This document shows positions 8,214 to 16,097 of a stretch of DNA of 23,314 nucleotides, piece by piece. The DNA is from an uncultured Christensenella sp. (lineage in GTDB: Bacteria; Bacillota; Clostridia; Christensenellales; UBA3700). Numbering within the stretch: the first letter of the stretch is position 1; each line of letters begins with the position of its first letter. The position numbers were made by a program, and so were the translations under genes. The stretch covers positions 1 through 23,314 of the forward strand of contig CAJTNW010000025.1 in the NCBI GenBank assembly GCA_910577795.1, written 5' to 3'. Below the pieces are notes generated by a model. The model did no database searches. It was not told the DNA's origin and worked only from the letters and a program-made list of their open reading frames with translations.

Positions 8214-8242
8214 AGTATATATCAATAAAGTAATAAAGTCAA
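8214..8242 (-). promoter_or_regulatory. Promoter of nagB
   Basis: Minus strand: TTGACT (8237-8242), 17-base spacer, TATACT (8214-8219), 30 bases before the nagB ATG. No NagR/GntR operator palindrome was recognised here. Confidence 0.75.
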
Positions 8243-8469
8243 GGGATATTACTATTTGATAACTTTGCTATTTACACCTATAAACAAGATATTTATGTTA
8301 ATTAAAAAAAATCACATAATTGCCTATAAAGATAAAAAAATATTTAAATTTATGATTAAATAATAAAAAATAATCGGATTATGTTATAAAATATTATATA
8401 TTGCAAATAAATTACTCATAATATATTTATTTTAAAAACAAAGTTAATTTTTATTTTTATGCTTGTTTA

Positions 8470-8498
8470 TTGACTTTATTAAATTACTATGTTATGAT
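8470..8498 (+). promoter_or_regulatory. Promoter of the GT4 glycosyltransferase gene
   Basis: TTGACT (8470-8475), 17-base spacer, TATGAT (8493-8498). The start codon is ~70 bases downstream, preceded by GGAGA. Confidence 0.7.
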
Positions 8499-8574
8499 AT
8501 ATTTAAATACTTAACTATAATAGCATTTGTTACATTAAAAACTAACAATGTTTTTACAATTGCTTGGAGAATAA

Positions 8575-9705
8575 ATGAATATCTTATTTGTAATCGACCA
8601 ATACAATTCTCATAACAACGGGATTTCAACATCTACAGCACGCTATGCCAATTGTCTTAGAATGGAAGGCCATGATGTACGAGTAGTTACTACTGGTGCT
8701 CCTGCTGAACATTTATATATTGTGCCTGAAAGAACAATCCCAATTGTAACAAAATTTGCTCATGCTCAAGGTCAACTATTTGCAAAACCTAAAAAAGATG
8801 TTTTGATAGAGGCTATTAGTTGGTGTGATGTTGTACATTTTGCTATGCCTTGGAAATTATCTCAAGTTGGTGTAAAAATTGCTAAACAACTAAACAAACC
8901 TTACACAGCGGCTTTTCACGTTCAGGCGGAAAATATTACTTACAATATTGGTCTTAATGACTCTAAATTTGCAATTAGTTTTATTTACAATTTATTTAGA
9001 AGAAAGTTTTATAAAAATGTTAAACATATACACTGCCCTAGCAATTTTATTGCAAACCAATTAAAAAATCATAATTACCAAAATGAATTGCATGTAATAA
9101 GCAATGGTGTAAATGACATTTTTATTCCTGTAAAATGTGACAAACCAAAAGAATTTGAAGACAAAATTGTTATTACAATGGTTGGAAGACATTCAATTGA
9201 AAAACGTCAAGACATTTTGATAAATGCTGCTGCAAAAAGCAAATATTGCGATAAAATTCAACTTATCTTTGCAGGTAAAGGACCAAAAACTAAGTACTAC
9301 ACTAAACTTGCAGAAAAATTGCCTAACAAACCAATTTTTGATTCTTTTAAACAAATCGACCTTGTTAAAATACTTCAATATAGTGACCTATATGTTCATA
9401 CTGCAGATGTAGAGATTGAGGCAATATCTTGCCTAGAGGCAATGGCTTGTGGCTTAGTTCCTATCATTTCAAATAGCCCCATATCTGCAACTAAACAATT
9501 TGCACGTAACGAAAAAAGTCTTTTTAAATGTGGAGATAGTTCAGATTTAGCAAAAAAGATAGACTATTGGATAGAGCATGAGGAAGAAAAAATTGCTTGT
9601 TCTAAAGACTATGTAGATTACGTTCAAAACTATAATATAAAAGAAAGTATTGTTCAATTTGAAGAAATGTTGCAAACAGCAATTAATGAAAATAATGCAA
9701 AATAA
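8575..9705 (+). CDS. GT4-family (GT-B fold) glycosyltransferase
   Basis: A 376-residue cytoplasmic or membrane-associated glycosyltransferase. The N-terminal Rossmann half begins NILFVIDQYNSHNNGIS, with the Gly-Ile-Ser loop of GT4 enzymes, then GHDVRVVTTGAP. The C-terminal half has the donor-binding start VITMVGRHSIEKRQDILI, the FAGKGPK strand and the E-x7-E element in EAISCLEAMACGLVPII. The overall look, including HIHCPSNFIANQL, resembles diacylglycerol glucosyltransferases that make membrane glycolipids, but mannosyl or other transfer cannot be excluded. It is monocistronic, with its own promoter and a terminator shared with the convergent lipoprotein gene. Confidence 0.85.
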   Translation: MNILFVIDQYNSHNNGISTSTARYANCLRMEGHDVRVVTTGAPAEHLYIVPERTIPIVTKFAHAQGQLFAKPKKDVLIEAISWCDVVHFAMPWKLSQVGVKIAKQLNKPYTAAFHVQAENITYNIGLNDSKFAISFIYNLFRRKFYKNVKHIHCPSNFIANQLKNHNYQNELHVISNGVNDIFIPVKCDKPKEFEDKIVITMVGRHSIEKRQDILINAAAKSKYCDKIQLIFAGKGPKTKYYTKLAEKLPNKPIFDSFKQIDLVKILQYSDLYVHTADVEIEAISCLEAMACGLVPIISNSPISATKQFARNEKSLFKCGDSSDLAKKIDYWIEHEEEKIACSKDYVDYVQNYNIKESIVQFEEMLQTAINENNAK

Positions 9706-9707
9706 AA

Positions 9708-9735
9708 ATAAAACTCTCAATTAAGAGAGTTTTAT
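9708..9735. terminator. Bidirectional terminator
   Basis: An 11-bp perfect stem (9708-9718 with 9725-9735; ATAAAACTCTC / GAGAGTTTTAT) with a six-base loop and T-rich exits on both strands. It lies between the convergent glycosyltransferase and lipoprotein genes. Confidence 0.85.
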
Positions 9736-9788
9736 TTTTTATCAAAATTTTATTATAAATGCTAAAAAACCATTCAAAAATCAGTACA

Positions 9789-10745
9789 TTATGAATTTAC
9801 ATAATTATCTGGATTATATTGATGAGTAGTTACACTTACAGTTGAACTATCAGTAAATTCACAAAAAGTACAACCAGTGCTATTTTTTTGTTTAGTATAT
9901 TTTGTGCCAGCCATACTACTATCAAACAGTAATGATTTTACATAAACATAATTTACATCTTTTGGTTTATAAGACGAACCATTAGTCATTTCGTCAAACC
10001 CTGCAAACACTACTCTTGTGCTTTTGGTTGCAATTATTGCGTTTTGGAAAGATATGCTGTTTGACCAAGGGTGAACTTCATAGTTATACGCACTATCTGA
10101 GACATCTTTATCAGAATAAATAGGAAGTGGTCTATTCATAAACACTTGGCTATTTAATATTTGGCCTTGTACTTCTTTGTATTTAAAACTTAAGGTAGTT
10201 ATTGTATTTTTGTACCACTCAACAAAAGTATCTGTGCATGCCTCAGTAGTATCTACAAAATAAAATAAATTGTTAACCTTATTTTTATAATCTACAATTT
10301 CCAAAATGTAGTTGTAACCATAATTTTCACCACGCATAACCATACTATTTTTTAATTTTTTATCAGTTAGTATACGTATAATCTCTTTTTTTGAAGTATT
10401 GCCTTTTGTATCAAGTTCGCCTAAAGAGGTTGCCCATGGTATGCCAAAACTATCAATTAATTCAACAGCCTTTTTCATTAATTTACCATTTTCCTCTCCG
10501 TTTACAATATTGCCAGAAATTGCAATAAACTCAGGATTTCTGTCTTTTACCATTCTTGTAATCATTCTTTCACGAACACTATCTGCAGCACTTCCGTCAA
10601 AACGAATATCAGATAAAATCAAAGTTCTTAATTTTGTATCGTCTCCAGCAGATATTTGCCTTTTTTCCGGCTTAATGCTACAACCTATCAGTGCAGCAAT
10701 TAATATCATGCATAAAACTAAAATAGCAATAATCTTTTTTTTCAT
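9789..10745 (-). CDS. Lipoprotein with degenerate metallophosphoesterase (Dcr2/PAP29-like) domain
   Basis: A 318-residue exported lipoprotein: basic start, hydrophobic helix and lipobox LIGC with Cys22 as the predicted lipidated residue. From residue ~39 the protein follows the calcineurin-like phosphoesterase fold as found in Dcr2-type enzymes (RTLILSDIRFDG, PEFIAISGNIVNGEENGK, SFGIPWATSLGELD). At each place where this family binds metal, a ligand is changed: D-x-H is D46-I-R48, G-D is G78-N79, G-N-H-D is G109-E-L-D112, and the C-terminal G-H-x-H is GFDE near residue 265. Loss of phosphoesterase activity is therefore likely, with a binding or structural role outside the membrane. The ribosome binding site is GGTGAG. 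It is convergent with the glycosyltransferase. Confidence 0.78.
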   Translation of the reverse strand: MKKKIIAILVLCMILIAALIGCSIKPEKRQISAGDDTKLRTLILSDIRFDGSAADSVRERMITRMVKDRNPEFIAISGNIVNGEENGKLMKKAVELIDSFGIPWATSLGELDTKGNTSKKEIIRILTDKKLKNSMVMRGENYGYNYILEIVDYKNKVNNLFYFVDTTEACTDTFVEWYKNTITTLSFKYKEVQGQILNSQVFMNRPLPIYSDKDVSDSAYNYEVHPWSNSISFQNAIIATKSTRVVFAGFDEMTNGSSYKPKDVNYVYVKSLLFDSSMAGTKYTKQKNSTGCTFCEFTDSSTVSVTTHQYNPDNYVNS

Positions 10746-10889
10746 AACTCACCATTTAATTTATTTTTTGCAAAAATTTATTTAAAATACATATTATTAA
10801 AAATGTTTTAATCAATTAATAATATTTTAACATTTTATATCAAAAAAATCAATAGAAAATTATGAATTTTAGAGTTTTTGTAGCAAAAC

Positions 10890-10919
10890 TTGACTATATA
10901 TATATTATTGTGCTATAAT
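10890..10919 (+). promoter_or_regulatory. Promoter of the YiiX-like / rqcP / ispDF operon
   Basis: TTGACT (10890-10895), 18-base spacer, TATAAT (10914-10919), with an extended -10 (TGC directly before it). The first ATG is 20 bases downstream, with GAGG as its ribosome binding site. Confidence 0.8.
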
Positions 10920-10939
10920 ATATTATCTATGAGGTTATT

Positions 10940-11560
10940 ATGAAACGTATATTTATTGTGTTATCGTCTACTGATACAACACTTGCTAAATCTATAAGAA
11001 AATGCACAGGAACAGAGTTTTCTCATACTTCCCTTGCCTTAGATAATAATTTTGAAGAAATGTATAGTTTTTCAAGAAGAAAAACTAATAATCCATTTGT
11101 TGGCAGATTTAAAAAAGAGTCTTTTGATACAGGAATATTTGCAAAATCAAAAGAATGTTTGTGTCAAATTTACACGGCTATAGTTACAGAGGAACAAATA
11201 GAAAAGATTAAAGAAAAATTAGAGTATTTTCGTAATAGTAAAAGAGTATTTAAATTTAACAATTTAGGATTATTTGCTTGTTGGTTTAAAATTATATTTC
11301 CAAGAAAGTATAAACGCGTTTGCTCACAATTTGTGTCAGAATGTTTGACTTATGCTTGTCCTGAAATAATATTACCAAAACATTACTGGATAATGCAACC
11401 TGAAGATTTTAAGTTTGTGCAAAATATAAACCTAATTTATCGTGGACCTATGCAAGATATTCCTAGAGGTTTAACGGAAGAAGAAATTAACGAATATATT
11501 GAAAAATATAAATCTTATGACACAAATGAATTTAGCAAAAAGAAAAAGAGGAAAAAATGA
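10940..11560 (+). CDS. YiiX-like permuted NlpC/P60 (papain-like) hydrolase, putative
   Basis: A 206-residue protein without signal peptide. The order of likely catalytic residues is His first (EFSHTSLAL, His29) and Cys later (RVCSQFVSECL, Cys128). This is the circularly permuted arrangement of the YaeF/YiiX branch of NlpC/P60 enzymes, which act on amide or ester bonds. Between them lies a helical region, and YNNLGLF-type residues (FKFNNLGLFACW) precede the Cys as in this family. The C-terminus is lysine-rich (SKKKKRKK). It is first in a five-gene operon and its stop overlaps the rqcP start by four bases (ATGA). The natural substrate, whether lipid, peptide or wall fragment, is not known. Confidence 0.6.
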   Translation: MKRIFIVLSSTDTTLAKSIRKCTGTEFSHTSLALDNNFEEMYSFSRRKTNNPFVGRFKKESFDTGIFAKSKECLCQIYTAIVTEEQIEKIKEKLEYFRNSKRVFKFNNLGLFACWFKIIFPRKYKRVCSQFVSECLTYACPEIILPKHYWIMQPEDFKFVQNINLIYRGPMQDIPRGLTEEEINEYIEKYKSYDTNEFSKKKKRKK

Positions 11561-11814
11561 GACTGGATAAATTTTTAAAAGTCAGCCGTGTTATAAAAAG
11601 AAGAACTGTTGCTGCTGATGCTTGCCAAGATGGCAGAGTTTCTATAAATGATAAAATATCCAAACCCGGAGCAACTGTAAAAGTGGGCGACATTATTAAA
11701 GTTGCTTTTGGGGACAATGTTTTTTGCTTTAGGGTACTAAAAACTGACGAAGTAACAAAAAAAGAAAATGCAAATTTAATGTATGAAATCTTAGGTGGAC
11801 AAGATGAGAGTTAA
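11557..11814 (+). CDS. rqcP: RqcP (YabO/Hsp15-type S4 RNA-binding protein)
   Basis: An 85-residue S4-domain protein. The N-terminal MRLDKFLKVSRVIKRRTVA is the hallmark of the RqcP/Hsp15 family, followed by GRVSINDKISKPGATVKVGD, the S4 RNA-binding turn. In Bacillus, RqcP works with RqcH on stalled 50S subunits, helping add alanine tails during ribosome quality control. The start codon overlaps the previous stop in ATGA, implying coupled translation. Its own end overlaps the ispDF start by 11 bases. RqcH itself is not in this window. Confidence 0.9.
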   Translation: MRLDKFLKVSRVIKRRTVAADACQDGRVSINDKISKPGATVKVGDIIKVAFGDNVFCFRVLKTDEVTKKENANLMYEILGGQDES

Positions 11815-12931
11815 TGTTATTATCCCTTGTGGTGGTATGGGCTGCAGAACTGGACTTGATTTTAACAAATTGCTTGCAAAAATCGGTACTAAAAGCATAA
11901 TTTACCATACTATAAGCAAGTTTTATCCACTAGAGTGTGTTACTAAAATCATACTACCTGTAAGAGAATGTGACAAAAAATTATTTGAAGAAATATTAGC
12001 CACATTTAAAGATAAATTGGTATTTTGCATAGGTGGAGACACACGCACTAAAAGCATTGCAAACGGACTAAAAGTAATTGAGCAATGTGATATTATAAGC
12101 ATACATGATGGAGCAAGACCTTTTGTTACAGAAAACATTATTATGGATAGTTTTTTAAAAGCAAAAGATACTGGCTCTGGTGTAAGTGGCTACCCTGCTA
12201 CAGATAGTCTTGCAGTTGTAGATAATGGAAAGATAACCACATCATTAAAAAGAGATAATATTGTTATACTACAAACACCTCAGTCATTTAGTGCAAAACA
12301 AATTATTACTGCTTACAATATGATTAAACCTAATGACTTATTTACTGATGACTCTGCTGTTTATTCCACTTATATATCGCCTTGCACAATAAGTTTAGGC
12401 AGTCCTCAAAACAAAAAAATTACTTATAAAGAGGACTTAATTACTTATGAAAATTGTTATATAGGTGTTGGATATGACACTCATAAATTAGTAGAAAACA
12501 GAGACCTTATACTTGGTGGAATAAAAATAGAACACGATAAAGGTTTACTAGGTCACTCTGATGCAGACGTTTTGACACATGCAATTATGGATGCTATTTT
12601 TGGAGCATGTAACGAAAGAGATATTGGCTATCATTTTCCGGACACTGATTTAAAATATAAAGGTATTAGTAGTATTTTATTATTAAAAGAATGTTTGGAA
12701 ATAATAAGAAATAAAGGGTTTGAAGTACACAATATAAATGCAGTTATTATGTGTGAAAAACCTAAACTTGCAAAACTAATACCTATTATTGCAAAAAATT
12801 TAGCAGACATAATAGGAATACCTGCAGATAAAATAAGTATATCTGCTACTACTACAGAAGGATTAGGCTTTGTAGGACGTGAGGAAGGAATAGCAACACA
12901 TTGCAATTGTATTTGTTATAAACTAAAATAA
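11804..12931 (+). CDS. ispDF: Bifunctional IspD-IspF (MEP isoprenoid pathway)
   Basis: A 375-residue fusion of two MEP-pathway enzymes. Residues ~1-215 are IspD, which makes CDP-methylerythritol from MEP and CTP: nucleotide loop IIPCGGMGCRTG with the conserved Arg, NKLL Lys, GGDTRTKSI, SIHDGARPFV, and QTPQSF. Residues ~218-375 are IspF, which forms the cyclic diphosphate: GVGYDTHKL and GHSDADVLTHAIMDAI (zinc ligands D-x-H and H), HFPDTD, and the C-terminal SATTTEGLGFVGREEGI. The usual AAGxGxRMG of IspD reads CGGMGCRTG here. A GTG at 11795 extends the frame, but ATG 11804 has AGGTGG five bases before it. IspE acts between these two activities and is absent here. Confidence 0.93.
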   Translation: MRVNVIIPCGGMGCRTGLDFNKLLAKIGTKSIIYHTISKFYPLECVTKIILPVRECDKKLFEEILATFKDKLVFCIGGDTRTKSIANGLKVIEQCDIISIHDGARPFVTENIIMDSFLKAKDTGSGVSGYPATDSLAVVDNGKITTSLKRDNIVILQTPQSFSAKQIITAYNMIKPNDLFTDDSAVYSTYISPCTISLGSPQNKKITYKEDLITYENCYIGVGYDTHKLVENRDLILGGIKIEHDKGLLGHSDADVLTHAIMDAIFGACNERDIGYHFPDTDLKYKGISSILLLKECLEIIRNKGFEVHNINAVIMCEKPKLAKLIPIIAKNLADIIGIPADKISISATTTEGLGFVGREEGIATHCNCICYKLK

Positions 12932-12985
12932 TATTGTAAATAAAAAATAAATAGAAATAAAACCTTATTCTTTATAGGAGGGAAA

Positions 12986-13528
12986 ATGCTAAGTAGTTAT
13001 TTGGAAAATTTAAAAAAAGCACTAGAAGAACAACAATACTTTGATATTGAAGATGCTTTAAGACAAACAAAAAATCAAATACGTCGTTTAAAGAAAATTG
13101 GCAAAACAGAAGAAGAGATTATAGAAGAGTTAGGACCAATTGAAGATTATATTGACAATATATTTGTTGATAACTGCCCTAAATCAAAAAATGAAATATT
13201 GATGAACGATATTATATTTTGGGGAGTTTCTACACCGCTAGCATGTTTATGCACTCTTGCTATGATATTTATAGCAATACTTTGTGGTATTAGCGGTGCT
13301 ATTTATCTTGTAAAAGCATGGACAGACCCAGTTTTTGTTACAGTTGGTAGCAAAGTAGGTGCGTTTATACTTGCTATATGCGGTTTAGCAATGTTTGGAT
13401 TAACTGGCTGGCTTACTTACAAAATTGCCTTAAAGATGAGATATGGTATGCTACGTCATTTAAGATTGAAAAAATATAGTTTAGAAAAAATTAACGCAGG
13501 CGAATTTGATAACAATGACGAAGATTAG
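12986..13528 (+). CDS. HAAS/DUF1700-like membrane protein
   Basis: A 180-residue protein with a soluble helical N-terminus (MLSSYLENLKKALEEQQ, then DIEDALRQTKNQIRRLKK and TEEEIIEELGPIEDYI). This is the HAAS/DUF1700 pattern, a ~65-residue helical domain ending in a conserved E-x-L-G-x-P/I. Two transmembrane segments follow at about residues 78-105 and 117-142. DUF1700 proteins usually sit beside a PadR regulator; none is present here, and the neighbours are ispDF and a GNAT enzyme. It has a strong AGGAGGG ribosome binding site 54 bases after ispDF. Function unknown; possibly a membrane-linked signalling or stress protein. Confidence 0.7.
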   Translation: MLSSYLENLKKALEEQQYFDIEDALRQTKNQIRRLKKIGKTEEEIIEELGPIEDYIDNIFVDNCPKSKNEILMNDIIFWGVSTPLACLCTLAMIFIAILCGISGAIYLVKAWTDPVFVTVGSKVGAFILAICGLAMFGLTGWLTYKIALKMRYGMLRHLRLKKYSLEKINAGEFDNNDED

Positions 13529-13955
13529 AAATATACTGCCAGAAGATTTTAAAGAATATATTGAAATGGCAAAAGTATTTTATTCTATGTCGTGTTGCGA
13601 ACATAATGTTGATAAATCACATTTTATCAATGCCTTTGAGTATTGCTTAAAAGATAATCCATATTCAAAATTATTCATTATAGAATATGATGGTAAAATT
13701 GCAGGTTATGGCAATATATCTTTTACTTACTCAATTGAAGGCGGTGGCAATGTTGTTTTTTTAGAAGAACTTTATATTAAACCTGAGTACCGGAACAAAG
13801 GTATAGGTACAGAATATTTTAATTTTATTCATACAAACTTTCCTGCCAAAAGATATAGGCTAGAAGTTACTGACTGCAATATAAAGGCAAAACAACTTTA
13901 TGAAAAGTTAGGATACACATACTTAAATTACAAACAAATGATTAAAGAAAACTAA
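13506..13955 (+). CDS. GNAT-family N-acetyltransferase
   Basis: A ~147-149-residue single-domain GNAT acetyltransferase using acetyl-CoA. The fold is clear: start IRNILPEDFKEYIEMAK, middle strands KLFIIEYDGKIAGYGNISF and VVFLEELYIKPEYR, the acetyl-CoA loop RNKGIGTEYF (motif A), then LEVTDCNIKAKQLYEKLGY (motif B). Two starts are possible: TTG at 13506, well spaced from an AGG, or ATG at 13515. The gene overlaps the end of the HAAS protein gene, so it is translated from the same message. The substrate, an amine on a protein or small molecule, cannot be inferred. It is followed by a strong terminator. Confidence 0.9.
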   Translation: MITMTKIRNILPEDFKEYIEMAKVFYSMSCCEHNVDKSHFINAFEYCLKDNPYSKLFIIEYDGKIAGYGNISFTYSIEGGGNVVFLEELYIKPEYRNKGIGTEYFNFIHTNFPAKRYRLEVTDCNIKAKQLYEKLGYTYLNYKQMIKEN

Positions 13956-13981
13956 AAAGAGTGATTAATATCACTCTTTTT
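13954..13981. terminator. Bidirectional terminator
   Basis: A 12-bp perfect stem (13954-13965 with 13970-13981; core AGAGTGAT / ATCACTCT) with a four-base TAAT loop, T-rich on both exits. It separates the ispDF operon from the convergent GH18 gene. Confidence 0.9.
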
Positions 13982-13994
13982 TATTATTTAAAAT

Positions 13995-15500
13995 TTATTT
14001 TCCCCAACCAACTATATACCTTTTTAAAGTGTTTTCTATACCACATGCAACTGCGTTAGGGTCATTCATTAATTTATCGCACGCAAGTCTAAACACCATT
14101 ATGCCACCACAGCCACTAAATAGTGCTAGTGTGGTTTTATCTCCCGCAAGTGCAGGCGAACAATACGCACTTCCCTTTAACATAACATCACCGCAAGGCA
14201 CATTATCATACTTGCTATTAAAATACATATCGCCTCTATCTAAATCGCGCCATGAAGGCCAATAAGGTCCTCCTTCTACTGGTCTACCATAAGATGGTAT
14301 ACCTATATTGATTTGACTTAGATTTGCACCTTTTTTAATAAAGTTTTGCAAACCTATTTGTGCATAATACAATGTTGACTGATATCCATCACTATTTGAA
14401 TCGTCATAGGCCATATATTGTATTTGGTCTATTCTTGCCATTGTTTCCTTGCTCATATTTAATGCACCAGCAGACAAAGCAGCAGATATTATAGAGTCAG
14501 ATTTAACCGCAGTCATTTTTTCGTCAAGTTCTTTCATAAAAACATTGTAACATTCCCAGTCTTTTTTGTTTTGAGGATATTCCCAGTCTATATCCAAACC
14601 ATCTAGGTCATAACCACCTTCTGACTCGGGTTTTATAAATTTGTTTACCATTTCTTCAGCAATTCTTGTATGATTTGCGTGCATAAGAGTGTTAACCCCA
14701 ACATGACCGCCACCTGCACCATCTGCAAGTGCTGTTACAATAATTTTAACTTTATGAGGGTTTGTACGTTTAGATACAATTTGCTTTAAAGCCTTTATTT
14801 GTGCAGCAAAATTTTCTTCGCCACCTACAAATGACATTTTACCTTTTTCATCCCATTTTACAACATCAAAAACTATTACTGTGTTGTAAACATCATAGTA
14901 TCTTGCAAAAGTTTGTATTTCTTCTTCACTTCTTTTTAAAACTTCTGTTGGCACATCACAGTCTAACCTTTGATAAATTGTAGTATTAAAAGTATTTCTG
15001 TTTGCAGTAATATTATAAAGTTCAAAACTTTGTATTTTGCTATTTTTTTTCTTAAACTTATCAATAGTTAAACGTATGCTATCAGTTGTTACACTATCAA
15101 AGGATATTATTCTTCTCTCCTGCATTTTTTCGCTTGCATAAATAAGTTGCCAATTACCGCCAATATATGCCTCTAGCCTAAAATACATTACACTATCGCC
15201 GACCTCAGATATGATAGCAGTATTAAAAGTTTGGCTACCTTTTAATTTAAATTGAACACTATTTGACTTGCCATCATTTATTGCTGTCCAATAACTGCTA
15301 TTATTTTTTAACATATTTTGTCTGCCAGAGATTTCCTTATTCGAAAGGCTATCTCCTACAACTTTTGCACCTTCCATAAGGTTTTCACTTGTTAATTCTA
15401 ATTTAACATCAGGGAATTTTGATTTACTACAACCAGTAAATACACAAACTAAAATAGTTACACATATTATAACTAAAAAACATAAAACTTTTTTTCGCAT
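13995..15500 (-). CDS. GH18-family glycosidase lipoprotein with N-terminal discoidin-like domain
   Basis: A 501-residue exported lipoprotein with lipobox FTGC (Cys24). Residues ~60-165 look like an F5/8-C (discoidin) carbohydrate-binding sandwich: YWTAINDGKSNSVQFKL, AIISEVGDSVMYFRLEAY, and SVTTDSIRLTI. From ~200 to the end is a GH18 TIM barrel. The catalytic D-x-x-D-x-D-x-E motif is intact (DGLDIDWE, residues 300-307, acid Glu307), with later conserved pieces QIQYMAYDD and INIGIPSYGRP. GH18 enzymes cleave beta-1,4 GlcNAc links in chitin, peptidoglycan or N-glycans. Attachment to the cell surface suggests feeding or wall turnover. It has its own promoter (15538-15566). nagB in the same window could use released amino sugar, but they are not linked in an operon. 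Confidence 0.88.
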   Translation of the reverse strand: MRKKVLCFLVIICVTILVCVFTGCSKSKFPDVKLELTSENLMEGAKVVGDSLSNKEISGRQNMLKNNSSYWTAINDGKSNSVQFKLKGSQTFNTAIISEVGDSVMYFRLEAYIGGNWQLIYASEKMQERRIISFDSVTTDSIRLTIDKFKKKNSKIQSFELYNITANRNTFNTTIYQRLDCDVPTEVLKRSEEEIQTFARYYDVYNTVIVFDVVKWDEKGKMSFVGGEENFAAQIKALKQIVSKRTNPHKVKIIVTALADGAGGGHVGVNTLMHANHTRIAEEMVNKFIKPESEGGYDLDGLDIDWEYPQNKKDWECYNVFMKELDEKMTAVKSDSIISAALSAGALNMSKETMARIDQIQYMAYDDSNSDGYQSTLYYAQIGLQNFIKKGANLSQINIGIPSYGRPVEGGPYWPSWRDLDRGDMYFNSKYDNVPCGDVMLKGSAYCSPALAGDKTTLALFSGCGGIMVFRLACDKLMNDPNAVACGIENTLKRYIVGWGK

Positions 15501-15537
15501 TTTTAATAAAATCCTATTATTTTTTTATATTGCTAAT

Positions 15538-15566
15538 ATTATATCATATAATTAAAGTTTTCACAA
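15538..15566 (-). promoter_or_regulatory. Promoter of the GH18 lipoprotein gene
   Basis: Minus strand: TTGTGA (15561-15566), 17-base spacer, TATAAT (15538-15543). The ATG is 38 bases downstream. Confidence 0.6.
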
Positions 15567-15640
15567 TACCAATAACTCATATTCAAAACCAACTAGTTAA
15601 AATAAATTATTTGCATTATAATTTTTTACAAACAAAAATA

Positions 15641-15662
15641 GCACCTTACAAATGAAAGGTGC
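15641..15662 (-). terminator. Terminator after rplL
   Basis: A seven-bp stem (GCACCTT 15641-15647 with AAGGTGC 15656-15662), eight-base loop, followed on the minus strand by a T-rich run. It closes the ribosomal protein cluster 34 bases after the rplL stop. Confidence 0.8.
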
Positions 15663-15696
15663 ATATTTTTTATTTTAGATTAAATTTAAAGTATAA

Positions 15697-16065
15697 TTAC
15701 TTAATTTCGCACTCAGCGCCAACTTCTTTAAATTTAGCAGCGATTTCATCAGCGGCTTCTTTAGCGATAGCCTCTTTGATAGTCTTTGGTGCGTTATCAA
15801 CGATTTCTTTAGCCTCTTTAAGACCTAAACCAGTAATCTCACGAACAACTTTGATTACTTTAATTTTTTCTGCACCAGCAGATTTCAAGATAACATCAAA
15901 CTCTGTTTTCTCTTCAACTGCTGCAGCAGCACCGGCTGCAGGAGCAGCAACTGCCATAGCGGCTGCGCTTACACCAAACTCTGTTTCAATTGCTTTAACT
16001 AAATCGTTAAGTTCAAGTACTGTCATACCTTTTATTTCTTCAATCATTTTTGCGATATCTGCCAT
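15697..16065 (-). CDS. rplL: Ribosomal protein bL12 (L7/L12)
   Basis: A 122-residue stalk protein that recruits translation GTPases to the 50S subunit. The N-terminal dimerisation helices (ADIAKMIEEIKGMTVLELN), the Ala-rich hinge (AAPAAGAAAAVEEKTEFDV) and the globular C-terminal domain (KVIKVVREITGLGLKEAKEI, ending EVGAECEIK) are all present. The open frame extends to a TTG at 16080, but that lies inside the GGAGG ribosome binding site. The ATG at 16065, giving MADIAK, is the real start. It follows rplJ by 32 bases and is the last gene of the cluster. Confidence 0.98.
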   Translation of the reverse strand: MADIAKMIEEIKGMTVLELNDLVKAIETEFGVSAAAMAVAAPAAGAAAAVEEKTEFDVILKSAGAEKIKVIKVVREITGLGLKEAKEIVDNAPKTIKEAIAKEAADEIAAKFKEVGAECEIK

Positions 16066-16097
16066 TTTTAATTCCTCCAAAATATATAAAAATACAA

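Larger units (their letters stand above)
8185..8574. other. Divergent intergenic region, nagB / glycosyltransferase
   Basis: A 390-base, very AT-rich spacer between divergent genes. It holds one promoter at each end (8214-8242 minus, 8470-8498 plus). Nothing else identifiable was seen in the middle ~220 bases: no ORF with a ribosome binding site and no strong hairpin. Confidence 0.7.

Noticed and set aside
10399..10785. 128-codon plus-strand ORF overlapping the lipoprotein gene
   Set aside because: Antisense shadow; the minus-strand frame has a lipobox and a recognisable fold.
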